Source: an uncultured Alsobacter sp.
GTDB lineage: Bacteria > Pseudomonadota > Alphaproteobacteria > Rhizobiales > Beijerinckiaceae
DNA: 32,868 nt
Direction of reading: 5' to 3'
Assembly: GCF_945952055.1 (NCBI RefSeq)
Contig: NZ_CAMFHB010000061.1
Span: 1 to 32,868, forward strand
A model generated the notes under the pieces. It searched no databases. It was not told the DNA's origin and saw nothing but the letters and a program-made list of their open reading frames with translations. This document shows, piece after piece, positions 18,624 through 28,124 of the stretch. Position numbers and translations under genes: made by a program. The stretch's first letter is position 1. Every line of letters starts with the position of its first letter.

Positions 18624-19601
18624 TTACCAACGAATGAGTGCAGAGCCCCAGGTGAACCCGCCACCCATCGCCTCGATCAGGACAAGCTGGCCCTTCTTGA
18701 TCCGCCCGTCGGCACAAGCCGTTGAAAGGGCGAGAGGAATAGATGCCGCCGAGGTGTTGCCGTGGTCGCCCACCGTGAGCACGACGTGGGCAGGATCGAT
18801 GCCGAGCTTGCGCGCCGTCGCGTCGATGATGCGCCGGTTGGCCTGGTGCGGCACGAACCAGTCGATGTCGGCGGCCGTCAGGCCGGTGGCCTTGAAGGCG
18901 GCCTCGATCACTTCGGCCAGGAAGGTCACCGCGTAGCGGAAGACCTCCTTGCCCTCCATGCGCAGGTGGCCGGTGGTCGCCGTGGTGGAGGGCCCGCCGT
19001 CCACGTAGAGCTTGTCGAGATGGCGCCCGTCGGCCCGCAGATGGGTGCTGAGGATGCCGCGGTCGGCGATCTCGCCGGCACCGGGCTGCGCCTCCAGGAC
19101 CACGGCGCCCGCGCCGTCGCCGAACAGCACGCAGGTGGTGCGGTCCTCCCAGTCGAGGATGCGCGAGAACGTTTCTGCGCCGATCACCAGCGCCCGCTTG
19201 TGCGAGCCCGAGATCAGGAACTTGTCCGCCGTCGTCATGGCATAGACGAAGCCGGAGCACACGGCCTGCAGGTCGAAGGCGGCACCCTGGGTGATGCCCA
19301 GCGCGGCCTGCACCTGCGTGGCGGTGGCGGGGAAGGTGAAGTCCGGCGTCGCGGTCGCCAGGATCACGAGGTCGATGCTGGAGGCCTCGATCCCCGCGTT
19401 CTCGATCGCGGCGCGGGCCGCGCGGGTGGCGAGGACCGAGGTCGTCTCGTCCTTGGCGGCGATGTGGCGGGCATTGATGCCCGTGCGCTCCACGATCCAC
19501 TCGTCGGACGTATCGACCCGGGTGGCAATTTCAGCGTTCGTCATGCGGTGGGCGGGCAAGGCATGCCCGCAACCGAGGACGACGGATCGCAACACTGTCA
19601 C
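18624..19601 (-). CDS. fabH: 3-oxoacyl-[acyl-carrier-protein] synthase III
   Basis: Condenses acetyl-CoA with malonyl-ACP to begin fatty acid synthesis. The 325-residue product has the Cys-His-Asn triad: Cys115 in LQAVCSGF, His252 in VPHQANRRI and Asn282 in [10 protein letters not shown]. Starts at a GTG that overlaps the plsX stop (GTGA), with AGGAG 8 bp upstream; a second GTG two codons later is possible. PlsX and FabH together supply acyl-phosphate and acyl-ACP for membrane lipid synthesis. Confidence 0.96.
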   Translation of the reverse strand: MTVLRSVVLGCGHALPAHRMTNAEIATRVDTSDEWIVERTGINARHIAAKDETTSVLATRAARAAIENAGIEASSIDLVILATATPDFTFPATATQVQAALGITQGAAFDLQAVCSGFVYAMTTADKFLISGSHKRALVIGAETFSRILDWEDRTTCVLFGDGAGAVVLEAQPGAGEIADRGILSTHLRADGRHLDKLYVDGGPSTTATTGHLRMEGKEVFRYAVTFLAEVIEAAFKATGLTAADIDWFVPHQANRRIIDATARKLGIDPAHVVLTVGDHGNTSAASIPLALSTACADGRIKKGQLVLIEAMGGGFTWGSALIRW

Positions 19602-20659
19602 GCTTGCGTCTCCTGACCCCGCGCCACGGCGCCGGGATGGGGGATGTTGGCATCGAGGCTGGCGCGGATCTTCGACATCAGCTCGTAGCGCACCATGTCG
19701 TAGCCGATGTCGATGGCCGTGGCGAACCCGGTGGCGTCGGTGCCGCCGTGGCTCTTGATGACCACGCCGTCCAGGCCCAGGAACACACCGCCGTTGACCT
19801 TGCGGGGATCCATCTTGTCGCGCAGCAGGTCGAAGGCGCTCTTGGCGAGCAGGTAGCCGAGCTTTGCGCGCCACGTGCGCGACATGGCCCCGCGCAGATA
19901 GCCGGCGAGTTGCTTGGCCGTGCCCTCGGCGGTCTTGAGCGCGATGTTGCCCGCGAATCCCTCGGTCACCACCACGTCGACCGTGCCCTTGCCGATGTCG
20001 TCGCCCTCGACGAACCCCGCATAGGTCATGCACGGGAAGGCGTTGTCCTTGAGGATGCGGCCGGCCGCCTTCACCTCCTCGAGCCCCTTGATCTCCTCGA
20101 CGCCCACGTTCAGCAGCCCGACGGTGGGCCGTTCGATGTCGAAGACGATCTGCGCCATCGCCGAACCCATGATGGCGAGGTCGACGAGATGGCGCGCGTC
20201 GGCGCCGATGGTGGCGCCGACGTCCAGCACGATGCTCTCACCGCGCATGGTCGGCCACATCGCGGCGATCGCCGGACGGTCCACATGCGCCATGGTGCGC
20301 AGGCAGAACTTCGCCATGGCCATGAGCGCGCCGGTGTTGCCGGCGGAGACCGCGACGTCGGCCTCGCCCTTCTTCACCGATTCGATGGCCCGCCACATGG
20401 ACGACTTCCAGCGGCCCTGGCGCAGGGCCTGGCTCGGCTTGTCGTCCATGCGCACGGCGACGTCCGCGTGCACGAAGGTGGAGACCGCCTTGAGCTGCGG
20501 ATGCTGGTCGAGCAGCGGAAGGCAGAGCGATTCCTGGCCGTGAATGACGAACTGGCTGTCGGGATGGCGGACCAGCGTCAGCGCTGCGCCCGGTATGACC
20601 ACGGAAGGCCCGTGGTCGCCGCCCATCGCGTCGAGGGCAATTCGTACCGGTCTCGTCAT
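19598..20659 (-). CDS. plsX: Phosphate acyltransferase
   Basis: Makes acyl-phosphate from acyl-ACP for glycerol-3-phosphate acylation by PlsY; peripheral membrane protein. The 353-residue product starts [19 protein letters not shown] and contains [36 protein letters not shown] and [20 protein letters not shown], standard for PlsX. It overlaps fabH by 4 bp, and follows the DUF177 gene by 107 bp. Confidence 0.97.
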   Translation of the reverse strand: MTRPVRIALDAMGGDHGPSVVIPGAALTLVRHPDSQFVIHGQESLCLPLLDQHPQLKAVSTFVHADVAVRMDDKPSQALRQGRWKSSMWRAIESVKKGEADVAVSAGNTGALMAMAKFCLRTMAHVDRPAIAAMWPTMRGESIVLDVGATIGADARHLVDLAIMGSAMAQIVFDIERPTVGLLNVGVEEIKGLEEVKAAGRILKDNAFPCMTYAGFVEGDDIGKGTVDVVVTEGFAGNIALKTAEGTAKQLAGYLRGAMSRTWRAKLGYLLAKSAFDLLRDKMDPRKVNGGVFLGLDGVVIKSHGGTDATGFATAIDIGYDMVRYELMSKIRASLDANIPHPGAVARGQETQA

Positions 20660-20701
20660 GGACGTCGATCAGTCCTCGGGCACTTGGAACCAGGGGGAGC
20701 G

Positions 20702-20718
20702 CCGCCCATGGAGGGCGG
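20702..20718. terminator. Weak hairpin between the DUF177 gene and plsX
   Basis: CCGCCC-ATGGA-GGGCGG forms a 6-bp stem in the 107-bp gap. No T-run in either direction. It may separate two transcripts or be incidental. Confidence 0.25.
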
Positions 20719-20766
20719 ACAATAGCGAAGCAAAGCGGACAGGCAACTGAATTCGAGGCGAGGAAA

Positions 20767-21300
20767 TCAGGTTTGCGGGGGCTTCTTGAGGGCCTCCAGC
20801 GCGGCGAAGGGCGAGGGCTCCGGGGCGCCCTCATCCCATGTGAAATCCACGCCTGGCTTACGAGGGTAAGGGTCGAGGGCCAGCGCCAGGAACTCGGCGG
20901 TGACGGCTCCCAGGTCCACACGGCCGTCGACGATCGGGTCCGGCGCGTCCACGGGCGCTTCGTGCTCGCCCGCCTCGTCCGCCGGATTCAGCTTCACCGG
21001 GTCGTCGGTGAACTTCAGGGCGACGGGCTCATCCACCTTGGCCGGGAAAGGCTCCAGCGTGACGACGCAGGTCTGCGTGACGCTCGCCGTCACCTTGCCG
21101 TCGACGAGCACGGTGCGCCCGCGCCGATTGACCTTGTAGGTGCCCTTCAGCTCCTCGATCGAGGCCAGTCCGAACTCCTTGGCGAGGGCGGCGCGCTCCT
21201 GTTCGGACGCCTCGACGACGGTCTCGAGCCCCAGGCCGGGAATGGTGTCGACGCGAAGGGGCCTCGCCAGCGGCGACGGCTTGGCGGGTGCTTGCGTCAT
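20767..21300 (-). CDS. DUF177 (YceD) domain protein
   Basis: A 177-residue protein of the DUF177/YceD family, needed in other bacteria and plastids for 23S rRNA processing or accumulation. Typical is the central CVVTLEPFPAKVDEPVALKF segment (a single Cys here) and the acidic GRVDLGAVTAEFLALALDPYPRKPG near the C-terminus. In many bacteria it is next to rpmF; no rpmF is seen here, and the gene instead precedes plsX, as in many alphaproteobacteria. Its ATG overlaps the stop of the chaperone gene upstream. Confidence 0.9.
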   Translation of the reverse strand: MTQAPAKPSPLARPLRVDTIPGLGLETVVEASEQERAALAKEFGLASIEELKGTYKVNRRGRTVLVDGKVTASVTQTCVVTLEPFPAKVDEPVALKFTDDPVKLNPADEAGEHEAPVDAPDPIVDGRVDLGAVTAEFLALALDPYPRKPGVDFTWDEGAPEPSPFAALEALKKPPQT

Positions 21301-21842
21301 CGGGACACTCCCTCGATGGACCCCGGCTCGGGGAAGGACAGTCGGGCGGCGACGATGTCGTCGAAGCTCGTGCGCTCGAGTGCGGCGGCGGCGGAGCGCA
21401 CATACTGAACGGCCACGGTGCCGCGCGCGGCGGGCTCCGCGGGCCCGAAGAGATTGCGCGCCAGTGCCGCGGCGAGCTCGCCGTCGTCGGCGAACGCGTC
21501 CTCGTAGGCCTTGGCCCTGCCGTAGAAGGCCGACGCCATCGTCTTCATGCGCTTGGGAACGGTCAGGTCACCGACGCCCAGTTCGCGCAGCGCCCGGTCG
21601 AACTGGGCGAACACCGCGTCGACGAGATCCTGCGCGAGGTCGCCGGCGGGCGGCGGAAGAGCCTTGAGCCGGCGCAGGAGCAGCACGACGTGCAGGGTGA
21701 GCATCTCGAAGCGGCCCTCGACGGTGTCGGGCACGCCCCAGCCGGCATAGAATGCGGGCCGGCGGGAGGCTTCCGCGACCGCCAGATAGAGGCCGTCCAC
21801 GATAGCGGCATTGCCGCGCCTGCGGAAAAGATTGAAAATCAT
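21297..21842 (-). CDS. Ubiquinol-cytochrome c chaperone family protein
   Basis: A 181-residue protein of the Cbp3-like family (PF03981), an assembly aid for the cytochrome bc1 complex. Characteristic stretches are FYAGWGVPDTVEGRFEMLTLHVVLLLRRL, DLAQDLVDAVFAQFDRALRELGVGDLTVPKRMK and AFYGRAKAYEDA (shown in part). Overlaps the DUF177 gene by 4 bp, so the two are translated from one message. It diverges from the bamE-like gene with about 175 bp between. Confidence 0.88.
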   Translation of the reverse strand: MIFNLFRRRGNAAIVDGLYLAVAEASRRPAFYAGWGVPDTVEGRFEMLTLHVVLLLRRLKALPPPAGDLAQDLVDAVFAQFDRALRELGVGDLTVPKRMKTMASAFYGRAKAYEDAFADDGELAAALARNLFGPAEPAARGTVAVQYVRSAAAALERTSFDDIVAARLSFPEPGSIEGVSR

Positions 21843-22017
21843 GCGGGAACGCGGCCCGCCGGACGGAATTTCGCCACCGTCACCGCTCCTTGCTTTTCAT
21901 CCGCTCGCGGGTTACGGCATCGATGCTGGACCCCGCAAGAGAAATCCTCCGGCCGGGTTCGATTCGACCTCGCGCCGGCCGGCTACGAGCCGCGTGTTTG
22001 TTCCAGGGAGCCTTTGC

Positions 22018-22500
22018 ATGCCGTCGATGGATCTTGCCCGCCCCACAACCCGGAGCGAGCGGATGGCAGCCTGTGCCCTGGCCCTGCGCCTCGCCGCGGC
22101 CGTCGCCGCGGGCCTTGCCGTCAGCGGCTGCAACACCGAGCCGATGACCAGCGGCTACATGATGGACGAGAAGTCCCTGGGCGAGCTCAAGGTCGGCCTT
22201 CCGGCCGAGCGGGTGCTGGCCATCATGGGCACGCCCTCGACCGTGTCCACCGTGGGCAACCAGAGCTGGTACTACATCACCCAGGTGAAGACCCAGCGCT
22301 TCAAGTTCATGGACCCCTCGGTGGTCGACCAGCGCGTCCTGGTCGTGAACTTCAACAAGGGCATGAAGGTCGAGAAGATCGCCAGCTACGGCATGCAGGA
22401 CGGCGTCCTGTTCGACTTCGTGAGCCGCACCACGCCGACGGGCGGCAACGAACTGTCGCTGGTTCGCCAGATGATCAACGCCACCGGCCTGGGGCGGTAA
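22018..22500 (+). CDS. bamE: BamE/SmpA-OmlA family outer membrane lipoprotein
   Basis: A 160-residue lipoprotein of the outer membrane protein assembly (BAM) complex. A hydrophobic signal runs to the lipobox VSGC with lipidated Cys38. The mature SmpA/OmlA fold is visible: GYMMDEKSLGELKVGLPAERVLAIMGTPS, then NQSWYYITQVKTQRFKFM and VLVVNFNKGMKVEKIASYG. ATG at 22018 has AGGGAG 8 bp upstream; an ATG at 22027 is an alternative. Divergent to the bc1 chaperone; this pairing is common in Hyphomicrobiales. Confidence 0.9.
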   Translation: MPSMDLARPTTRSERMAACALALRLAAAVAAGLAVSGCNTEPMTSGYMMDEKSLGELKVGLPAERVLAIMGTPSTVSTVGNQSWYYITQVKTQRFKFMDPSVVDQRVLVVNFNKGMKVEKIASYGMQDGVLFDFVSRTTPTGGNELSLVRQMINATGLGR

Positions 22501-22623
22501 GGCAGCCGTTTCGGAGCACGCCACGATCCCGGGTCCGACACGCCCGGCCCCGGGGGGCTTTCCACGCCCAAACTTGACGTTCCGGCCGCGGCCACGGAAA
22601 ACGGCACCGGAGCCGGACCCGTC

Positions 22624-23235
22624 ATGACCACTGTCACCCTCGTCGACAACTACGACAGCTTCACCTGGAACCTCGTGCACGATCTCGGTCGGCTCGGGGC
22701 GACCGTGACCGTGGTGCGCAACGACGAGACCACCGCCGACGCGCTGGTCGCCGCGGCGCCGGACGCGATCGTGCTGTCGCCCGGCCCCTGCACGCCCAAC
22801 GAGGCGGGCATCTGCCTGGACGTGATCGCCAAGGCCGGCCCCATCATCCCCATCTTCGGCGTGTGCCTCGGGCTGCAGGCCATGGGCCAGGCCTATGGCG
22901 GCGAGGTGGTGCGTGCCCCGGTGCCGATGCATGGGAAGGTGTCGACCATCCGTCACCGCGGCCAGGGCGTGTTTCGCGGCATCAACGGCCCCGTGCGCGC
23001 GACGCGCTACCACTCGCTGGTGGTGCGGCGCGAGACCTTTCCCGACGATCTCGCCATCACGGCGGAGAGCGAGGACGGCCTCGTCATGGGCCTGTCGCAC
23101 CGGCGCCATCCGGTGCACGGCGTGCAGTTCCACCCGGAAAGCATCCTCTCCGAGCACGGGCTGACGATCTTCAAGAATTTCCTCGACCTCGCATCCGAAT
23201 GGAATAAGACGAGGCAGGCGCCGGCCCTGGCCTGA
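22624..23235 (+). CDS. trpG: Anthranilate synthase component II (glutamine amidotransferase)
   Basis: Supplies ammonia from glutamine to TrpE for anthranilate synthesis; 203 residues. Class I triad: Cys81 in FGVCLGLQA, His170 and Glu172 in QFHPESIL. Opening VTLVDNYDSFTWNLVHDLG is typical for TrpG/PabA. The trpD neighbour favours trpG, though TrpG/PabA may serve both pathways. TrpE is not in this window: the gene upstream is bamE-like, so trpE must lie elsewhere. Confidence 0.95.
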   Translation: MTTVTLVDNYDSFTWNLVHDLGRLGATVTVVRNDETTADALVAAAPDAIVLSPGPCTPNEAGICLDVIAKAGPIIPIFGVCLGLQAMGQAYGGEVVRAPVPMHGKVSTIRHRGQGVFRGINGPVRATRYHSLVVRRETFPDDLAITAESEDGLVMGLSHRRHPVHGVQFHPESILSEHGLTIFKNFLDLASEWNKTRQAPALA

Positions 23236-23256
23236 GCGCCTGGGGTTTAAAGGTCG

Positions 23257-23306
23257 TCGCATGCTTTCCGCGAGAAGCCGGCTTCCACCTTTTCGCAGCA
23301 TGCTCT
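23257..23306. repeat. Short palindromic element between trpG and trpD (family C)
   Basis: Between trpG and trpD, GCATGCT (23259-23265) and AGCATGC (23297-23303) form a 7-bp outer stem around a perfect GAAGCCGGCTTC palindrome (23274-23285). The style (GCATGC...TTTCCG...AACCGG...TTTTCGC...GCATGCTCTAG) resembles a small intergenic element widely seen in Rhizobiales. It separates two cotranscribed trp genes. Confidence 0.7.
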
Positions 23307-23319
23307 AGCGGAGTGTCGC

Positions 23320-24333
23320 ATGGACGCGTTCAAGCCCATCATCGCCAAGGTCGCAGCCGGCGGCCCGCTCTCGCGCGAGGAGGCGGAGCACGCCTTCGAC
23401 ACCATCCTTTCGGGCGGCTCGACGCTGTCGCAGACCGGCGCCTTCCTGATGGCGCTTCGCGTGCGCGGCGAGACGGTCGAGGAGATCGCGGGCGCCGTGA
23501 CGGCCCTGCGCAGCAAGATGCTGCGGGTGAGCGCGCCGACCGACGCCATCGACATCGTGGGCACCGGCGGAGACAATTCGGGCAGCTACAACGTGTCCAC
23601 GCTGGCCGCGATGGTGACGGCGGCCTGCGGCGTGCCGGTGGCCAAGCACGGCAACCGGGCCGCCTCGTCGAAGTCCGGCGCCGCCGACGTGCTGACGGCG
23701 CTGGGCGTGAAGGTGGGCCTGGAGCCCGCCAAGGTCACCGACTGCATCGCCCAGGCGGGCGTCGGCTTCATGTTCGCCCCCACCCACCACGCCTCGATGC
23801 GCCACGTCGCGCCGGTGCGCGTGGAACTCGGCACCCGCACGATCTTCAACCTGCTCGGCCCGCTTTCCAACCCGGCGGGCGTGAAGCGGCAGGTGCTGGG
23901 CGTGTTCTCCGAGACCTGGCTCGAGCCGGTCGCCCGCACCCTCGCCGCGCTCGGCTCCGAGCGCGTCTGGGTGGTGCACGGGCGCGACGGCCTCGACGAG
24001 ATCACCACCACCACCGAGACCGCCGTCGTGGCCCTCGAGAACGGCAAGATCCGTTCCTTCGTGGTCACTCCCGAGGAAGCCGGGCTGACGCGCTCGGCGC
24101 CCGAGGACCTCAAGGGCGGCGAGGCACCGGTCAACGCAGAGGCGCTTCGCGCCGTGGTCGCCGGGCAGCGCACGGCCTATCGCGACATCGCCGTCATCAA
24201 CGCGGCCGCCGCGCTGGTCGTGGCCGGCAAGGCCGACACGCTGCGCCACGGCGCACAGATGGCGACCCGCGCCATCGACTCGGGCGCCGTCGCCTCCGTG
24301 CTGGACCGGCTGATCGCCGCTTCGAACGGCTGA
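23320..24333 (+). CDS. trpD: Anthranilate phosphoribosyltransferase
   Basis: Joins anthranilate to PRPP; 337 residues. Key motifs: [17 protein letters not shown] (PRPP loop), [50 protein letters not shown]. These are the canonical glycine-rich and metal-binding segments. The stop is 3 bp from trpC. The palindromic element in front may affect its expression. Confidence 0.97.
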   Translation: MDAFKPIIAKVAAGGPLSREEAEHAFDTILSGGSTLSQTGAFLMALRVRGETVEEIAGAVTALRSKMLRVSAPTDAIDIVGTGGDNSGSYNVSTLAAMVTAACGVPVAKHGNRAASSKSGAADVLTALGVKVGLEPAKVTDCIAQAGVGFMFAPTHHASMRHVAPVRVELGTRTIFNLLGPLSNPAGVKRQVLGVFSETWLEPVARTLAALGSERVWVVHGRDGLDEITTTTETAVVALENGKIRSFVVTPEEAGLTRSAPEDLKGGEAPVNAEALRAVVAGQRTAYRDIAVINAAAALVVAGKADTLRHGAQMATRAIDSGAVASVLDRLIAASNG

Positions 24334-24336
24334 GCC

Positions 24337-25131
<795 letters not shown>

Positions 25132-25147
25132 CGGGAGACGCGCCGGC

Positions 25148-25627
25148 ATGAGCACGCTCACCCATATCGACGCCAGCGGCGCCGCCGCCATGGTCGACGT
25201 GTCGGCCAAGGACGTCACCCAGCGCACCGCGGTGGCGGAAGGGCGCGTCGTGATGCTGCCCGAGACCGTGGCGCTGATCCGCGCCGGCGACGCCAAGAAG
25301 GGCGACGTTCTCGGCGTCGCCCGCGTGGCCGGGATCATGGCGGCGAAACGGACCCACGAGCTCATTCCGCTCTGCCATCCGCTGCTGCTCACCAAGGTGT
25401 CGGTCGACCTCGCGCTCGACGACGCACTGCCGGGCGTGACGGTGACGGCCACCGTCCGCGTCTCGGGGCAGACCGGCGTGGAGATGGAAGCGCTGACCGC
25501 CGTCTCGGTGGCCTGCCTGACCATCTACGACATGGTCAAGGCCGCCGACCGCGGCATGCGCATCGAGGGTGTGCGGCTGCTGCAGAAGGACGGCGGCAAG
25601 TCCGGCTCCTGGCGGGCCGGGGACTGA
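25148..25627 (+). CDS. moaC: Cyclic pyranopterin monophosphate synthase
   Basis: Forms cyclic pyranopterin monophosphate in molybdenum cofactor synthesis; 159 residues. Contains [36 protein letters not shown] (catalytic region), [21 protein letters not shown] and KDGGKSG, all usual for MoaC. Located between trpC and moeA as in many Rhizobiales. Confidence 0.97.
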   Translation: MSTLTHIDASGAAAMVDVSAKDVTQRTAVAEGRVVMLPETVALIRAGDAKKGDVLGVARVAGIMAAKRTHELIPLCHPLLLTKVSVDLALDDALPGVTVTATVRVSGQTGVEMEALTAVSVACLTIYDMVKAADRGMRIEGVRLLQKDGGKSGSWRAGD

Positions 25628-25658
25628 CCGGACCGCCGCCTTTTTCGAGAGGTTTCCC

Positions 25659-26870
25659 ATGTCGATGCTGTCGGTCGAAGAGGCGCTGCGCAAGGTTCTC
25701 GCCTGGGCCGCGGAGCCTGTCGACAGCGAGCGGGTGCCCGTGGCCGACGCGTTCGGCCGGACCCTTGCCGCGCCGCTCGCCGCGCTGAGGACGCAGCCGC
25801 CCTTCGCCGCCTCGGCCATGGACGGCTATGCGGTGCGCAGCGCCGACGTCACGGCCCCCGGGGCCCGTCTCACGGTCATCGGCACGGCTCCGGCCGGGCA
25901 TGCCTTCGCCGGCCGGGTCGGACCGGGCGAGGCCGTGCGCATCTTCACCGGCGCCCCCCTGCCGGACGGGGCCGACGCGATCCTGATCCAGGAGAATGCC
26001 GAGGCGACCGAGGGCGGCATCGTGGCCCACTCGGCGGAACCGCCCGGGCGGTTCGTCCGGGCCGCCGGACTCGACTTCCGCACGGGTGAGGCCCTGCTGC
26101 CGGCGGGACGGCGGATCGATCCCCGCGCCCACGCGCTCGCCGCCGCCATGGGCCACGCCACCCTCCCCGTGCGGCGCCGCCCGCGCGTCGCGATACTGGC
26201 GACGGGCGACGAGCTGGTCCGCCCCGGTGAGGACGCCCGCCCCGACCAGATCGTCGCCTCCAACGGCTATGCCGTGGCGGGCATCGTGACGGCGCAGGGC
26301 GGCGAGCCGATCGACCTCGGCATCGCGACCGACGATTTCAGCGCCCTGGAGCAAGCGATCGAGGCCGCCGAGGCGGCGCGCGCCGACGTGCTGGTGACGC
26401 TGGGCGGGGCCTCTGTGGGCGACCACGACCTGGTCCAGTCGGCCCTGACCGCGCGGGGCATGCAGCTCGGCTTCTGGCGCATCGCCATGCGCCCGGGCAA
26501 GCCGCTGATCTTCGGCAGCCTGGGCCGCATGGCCATCCTCGGGCTGCCCGGCAACCCCGTGTCGTCCATCGTCTGCGCGACCCTGTTCCTCGTTCCGCTG
26601 CTGCGGGCGCTCGTGGGCGATCCCGCGGCGGGCGAGGACCGCAGCGAGGCCGCCACCCTCACCGTCGACCTGCCGGCCAACGACATGCGCCAGGACTACC
26701 TGCGCGCGATGCTCGGCCGGGACGGCGACGGCCGCCTGACGGCGACGCCCTTCGGCCGGCAGGACTCCTCGATGCTGCGCGTGCTGGCCGAGGCGCAGGG
26801 CCTCGTCCTCCGGCCACCGCACGCGCCCCCTGCCACGGCCGGTACGGTTTGCAGGGTCCTGCGATTTTGA
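25659..26870 (+). CDS. moeA: Molybdopterin molybdotransferase
   Basis: Inserts molybdate into adenylylated molybdopterin; 403 residues. Domain signs: PPFAASAMDGYAVRSADV, FTGAPLPDGADAILIQE, then the MogA-like fold with VAILATGDELVRPGE, SNGYAVAGIV, LVTLGGASVGDHDLV, MRPGKPLIFG and LGLPGNPVSSIV. ATG at 25659 was chosen over the open frame to 25569 because GAGAGGT precedes it. Follows moaC by 31 bp. Confidence 0.96.
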   Translation: MSMLSVEEALRKVLAWAAEPVDSERVPVADAFGRTLAAPLAALRTQPPFAASAMDGYAVRSADVTAPGARLTVIGTAPAGHAFAGRVGPGEAVRIFTGAPLPDGADAILIQENAEATEGGIVAHSAEPPGRFVRAAGLDFRTGEALLPAGRRIDPRAHALAAAMGHATLPVRRRPRVAILATGDELVRPGEDARPDQIVASNGYAVAGIVTAQGGEPIDLGIATDDFSALEQAIEAAEAARADVLVTLGGASVGDHDLVQSALTARGMQLGFWRIAMRPGKPLIFGSLGRMAILGLPGNPVSSIVCATLFLVPLLRALVGDPAAGEDRSEAATLTVDLPANDMRQDYLRAMLGRDGDGRLTATPFGRQDSSMLRVLAEAQGLVLRPPHAPPATAGTVCRVLRF

Positions 26871-26914
26871 GCCGTCGCGTTCACGCGGGCGGGACCGGGT
26901 GAAGCACGATTGTC

Positions 26915-26955
26915 GAACACAGCACGAACATGTACGGTTCGTTCGTGATTTGTTT
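26915..26955. promoter_or_regulatory. LexA binding sites (SOS boxes) upstream of lexA
   Basis: GAAC-N7-GAAC at 26915-26929 is an exact match to the alphaproteobacterial LexA box GTTC-N7-GTTC read on the minus strand. A second, near match GTTC-N7-GTTT lies at 26941-26955. They lie 61-101 bp before the lexA ATG, as expected for autoregulation. Confidence 0.8.
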
Positions 26956-27015
26956 GCAATGACTCGGTTACCGTGGTGACCGTCTCAACCGCAAGGGCTC
27001 CGAAAGGCCTCCGGC

Positions 27016-27729
27016 ATGCTCACCAGGAAGCAGCACGAACTCCTCCGGTTCATCCACGACCGGCTGCGTGAGGACGGGGTCCCGCCGTCCTTCGACGAGA
27101 TGAAGGAAGCGCTCGACCTGCGGTCGAAATCCGGCATCCATCGGCTGATCATGGCGCTCGAGGAGCGTGGCTTCATCCGCAGGCTCCCCAACCGGGCCCG
27201 CGCGATCGAGGTGGTGAAGTTGCCCGAGCAGGCGGTGCCGAACGGCGCCCCGCGCGGACGGTTCACGCCCTCCGTCATCGAGGGCACCCTGGGCAAGGTC
27301 CGGCCCCGGCTCCAGCCGGTGGGCGGGAGCGACGACGAGCGCGATCCGCCCGTGTCCATCCCGGTCATGGGCCGCATCGCGGCGGGTACGCCGATCTCCG
27401 CCATCCAGAGCCGCAGCCACACCATCAGCATGCCCCCCGACATGCTGTCCGGCGGCGAGCACTTCGCCCTCGAGGTGCGTGGCGACTCGATGATCGAGGC
27501 CGGCATCCTCGACGGCGACACGGTGATCATCCGACGCCAGGAGGCCGCCGACACCGGCGACATCGTCGTCGCGCTGATCGACGACGAGGAGGCCACCCTC
27601 AAGCGCTTCCGTCGGCGGGGATCCTCGATTGCACTCGAAGCCGCCAACCCGGCCTACGAGACGCGCGTGCTGGGGCCCGACCGGGTCCGCGTGCAGGGCA
27701 AGCTCGTGAGCCTGCTGCGGCGGTACTGA
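27016..27729 (+). CDS. lexA: SOS repressor LexA
   Basis: Represses DNA damage genes and self-cleaves when RecA is active; 237 residues, the long alphaproteobacterial form. N-terminal winged helix (residues 1-65: [43 protein letters not shown]), a longer linker, then the S24 peptidase domain: cleavage site A123-G124 in RIAAGTP, Ser158 in RGDSM, Lys196 in ATLKRF. Preceded by LexA boxes. Ends convergent with comEC. Confidence 0.97.
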   Translation: MLTRKQHELLRFIHDRLREDGVPPSFDEMKEALDLRSKSGIHRLIMALEERGFIRRLPNRARAIEVVKLPEQAVPNGAPRGRFTPSVIEGTLGKVRPRLQPVGGSDDERDPPVSIPVMGRIAAGTPISAIQSRSHTISMPPDMLSGGEHFALEVRGDSMIEAGILDGDTVIIRRQEAADTGDIVVALIDDEEATLKRFRRRGSSIALEAANPAYETRVLGPDRVRVQGKLVSLLRRY

Positions 27730-28124
27730 GCGGACGTCCATCGGCTGTCGTCCCGACGAGCGAGCGCTCTGCTGCCCACAGGTGTAGCGCAAGCGTCCGT
27801 GAGTATTTTCGAGCCGAGGTCTGTGTAGTGCGGTTGCCAGCCGCGCCGCGGCTCACCTGTTGTCATCGTTCCTCCCCCTTTCAGCCGTCCTGCCCGGGCC
27901 CGGCCCGGGCACCCACGACTTTGCCGGAGCCATCCTGAAGTCGTGGATGGCCGGGCCGAGCCCGGCCAGGACGCCGAGAGGCTGATGCAAGCTGGATCGG
28001 TAGGTCCCGGCACAAGGACCGAGCGTCGGCGGGCGGCTGCCCAGGGAGGGGCGACGGCGCGCCGATGACCCTGCGGCGCGCGGCTGCCCGGACCTTGCAC
28101 GTCCAGTCGCGAAACACCGGTGGC
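27730..28124. other. 395-bp gap between convergent lexA and comEC
   Basis: Apart from the family B repeat at 27884-27985, I see no gene with coding character here. The frames that remain open on the minus strand are high-GC shadows running out of comEC. No clear T-rich terminator was seen; the repeat's stable hairpins are the only transcript-end candidates. Confidence 0.6.
27884..27985. repeat. Intergenic palindromic repeat, family B, copy 2
   Basis: Same layout as 9972-10087: GCCGTCCTGCCCGGGC start, CCACGACTT / AAGTCGTGG (27913-27921 / 27938-27946, perfect 9 bp), hairpin TGGCCGGGC-CGA-GCCCGGCCA (27948-27968), GACGCCGAGAGG end. It lies between convergent lexA and comEC. Confidence 0.8.

Noticed and set aside
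22501-22623. Possible trp leader peptide or attenuator before trpG
   Set aside because: No short ORF with Trp codons and no terminator/antiterminator pair; GCCCCGGGGGGC near 22550 is too short a fold to call.
25132-25147. Molybdenum cofactor riboswitch before moaC
   Set aside because: The gap is only 16 bp, too short for the structure.
26925-26941. CGAAC-N7-GTTCG palindrome resembling a Gram-positive SOS box
   Set aside because: Spacing is 7 rather than 4, and it arises from the overlap of the two alphaproteobacterial-type boxes.
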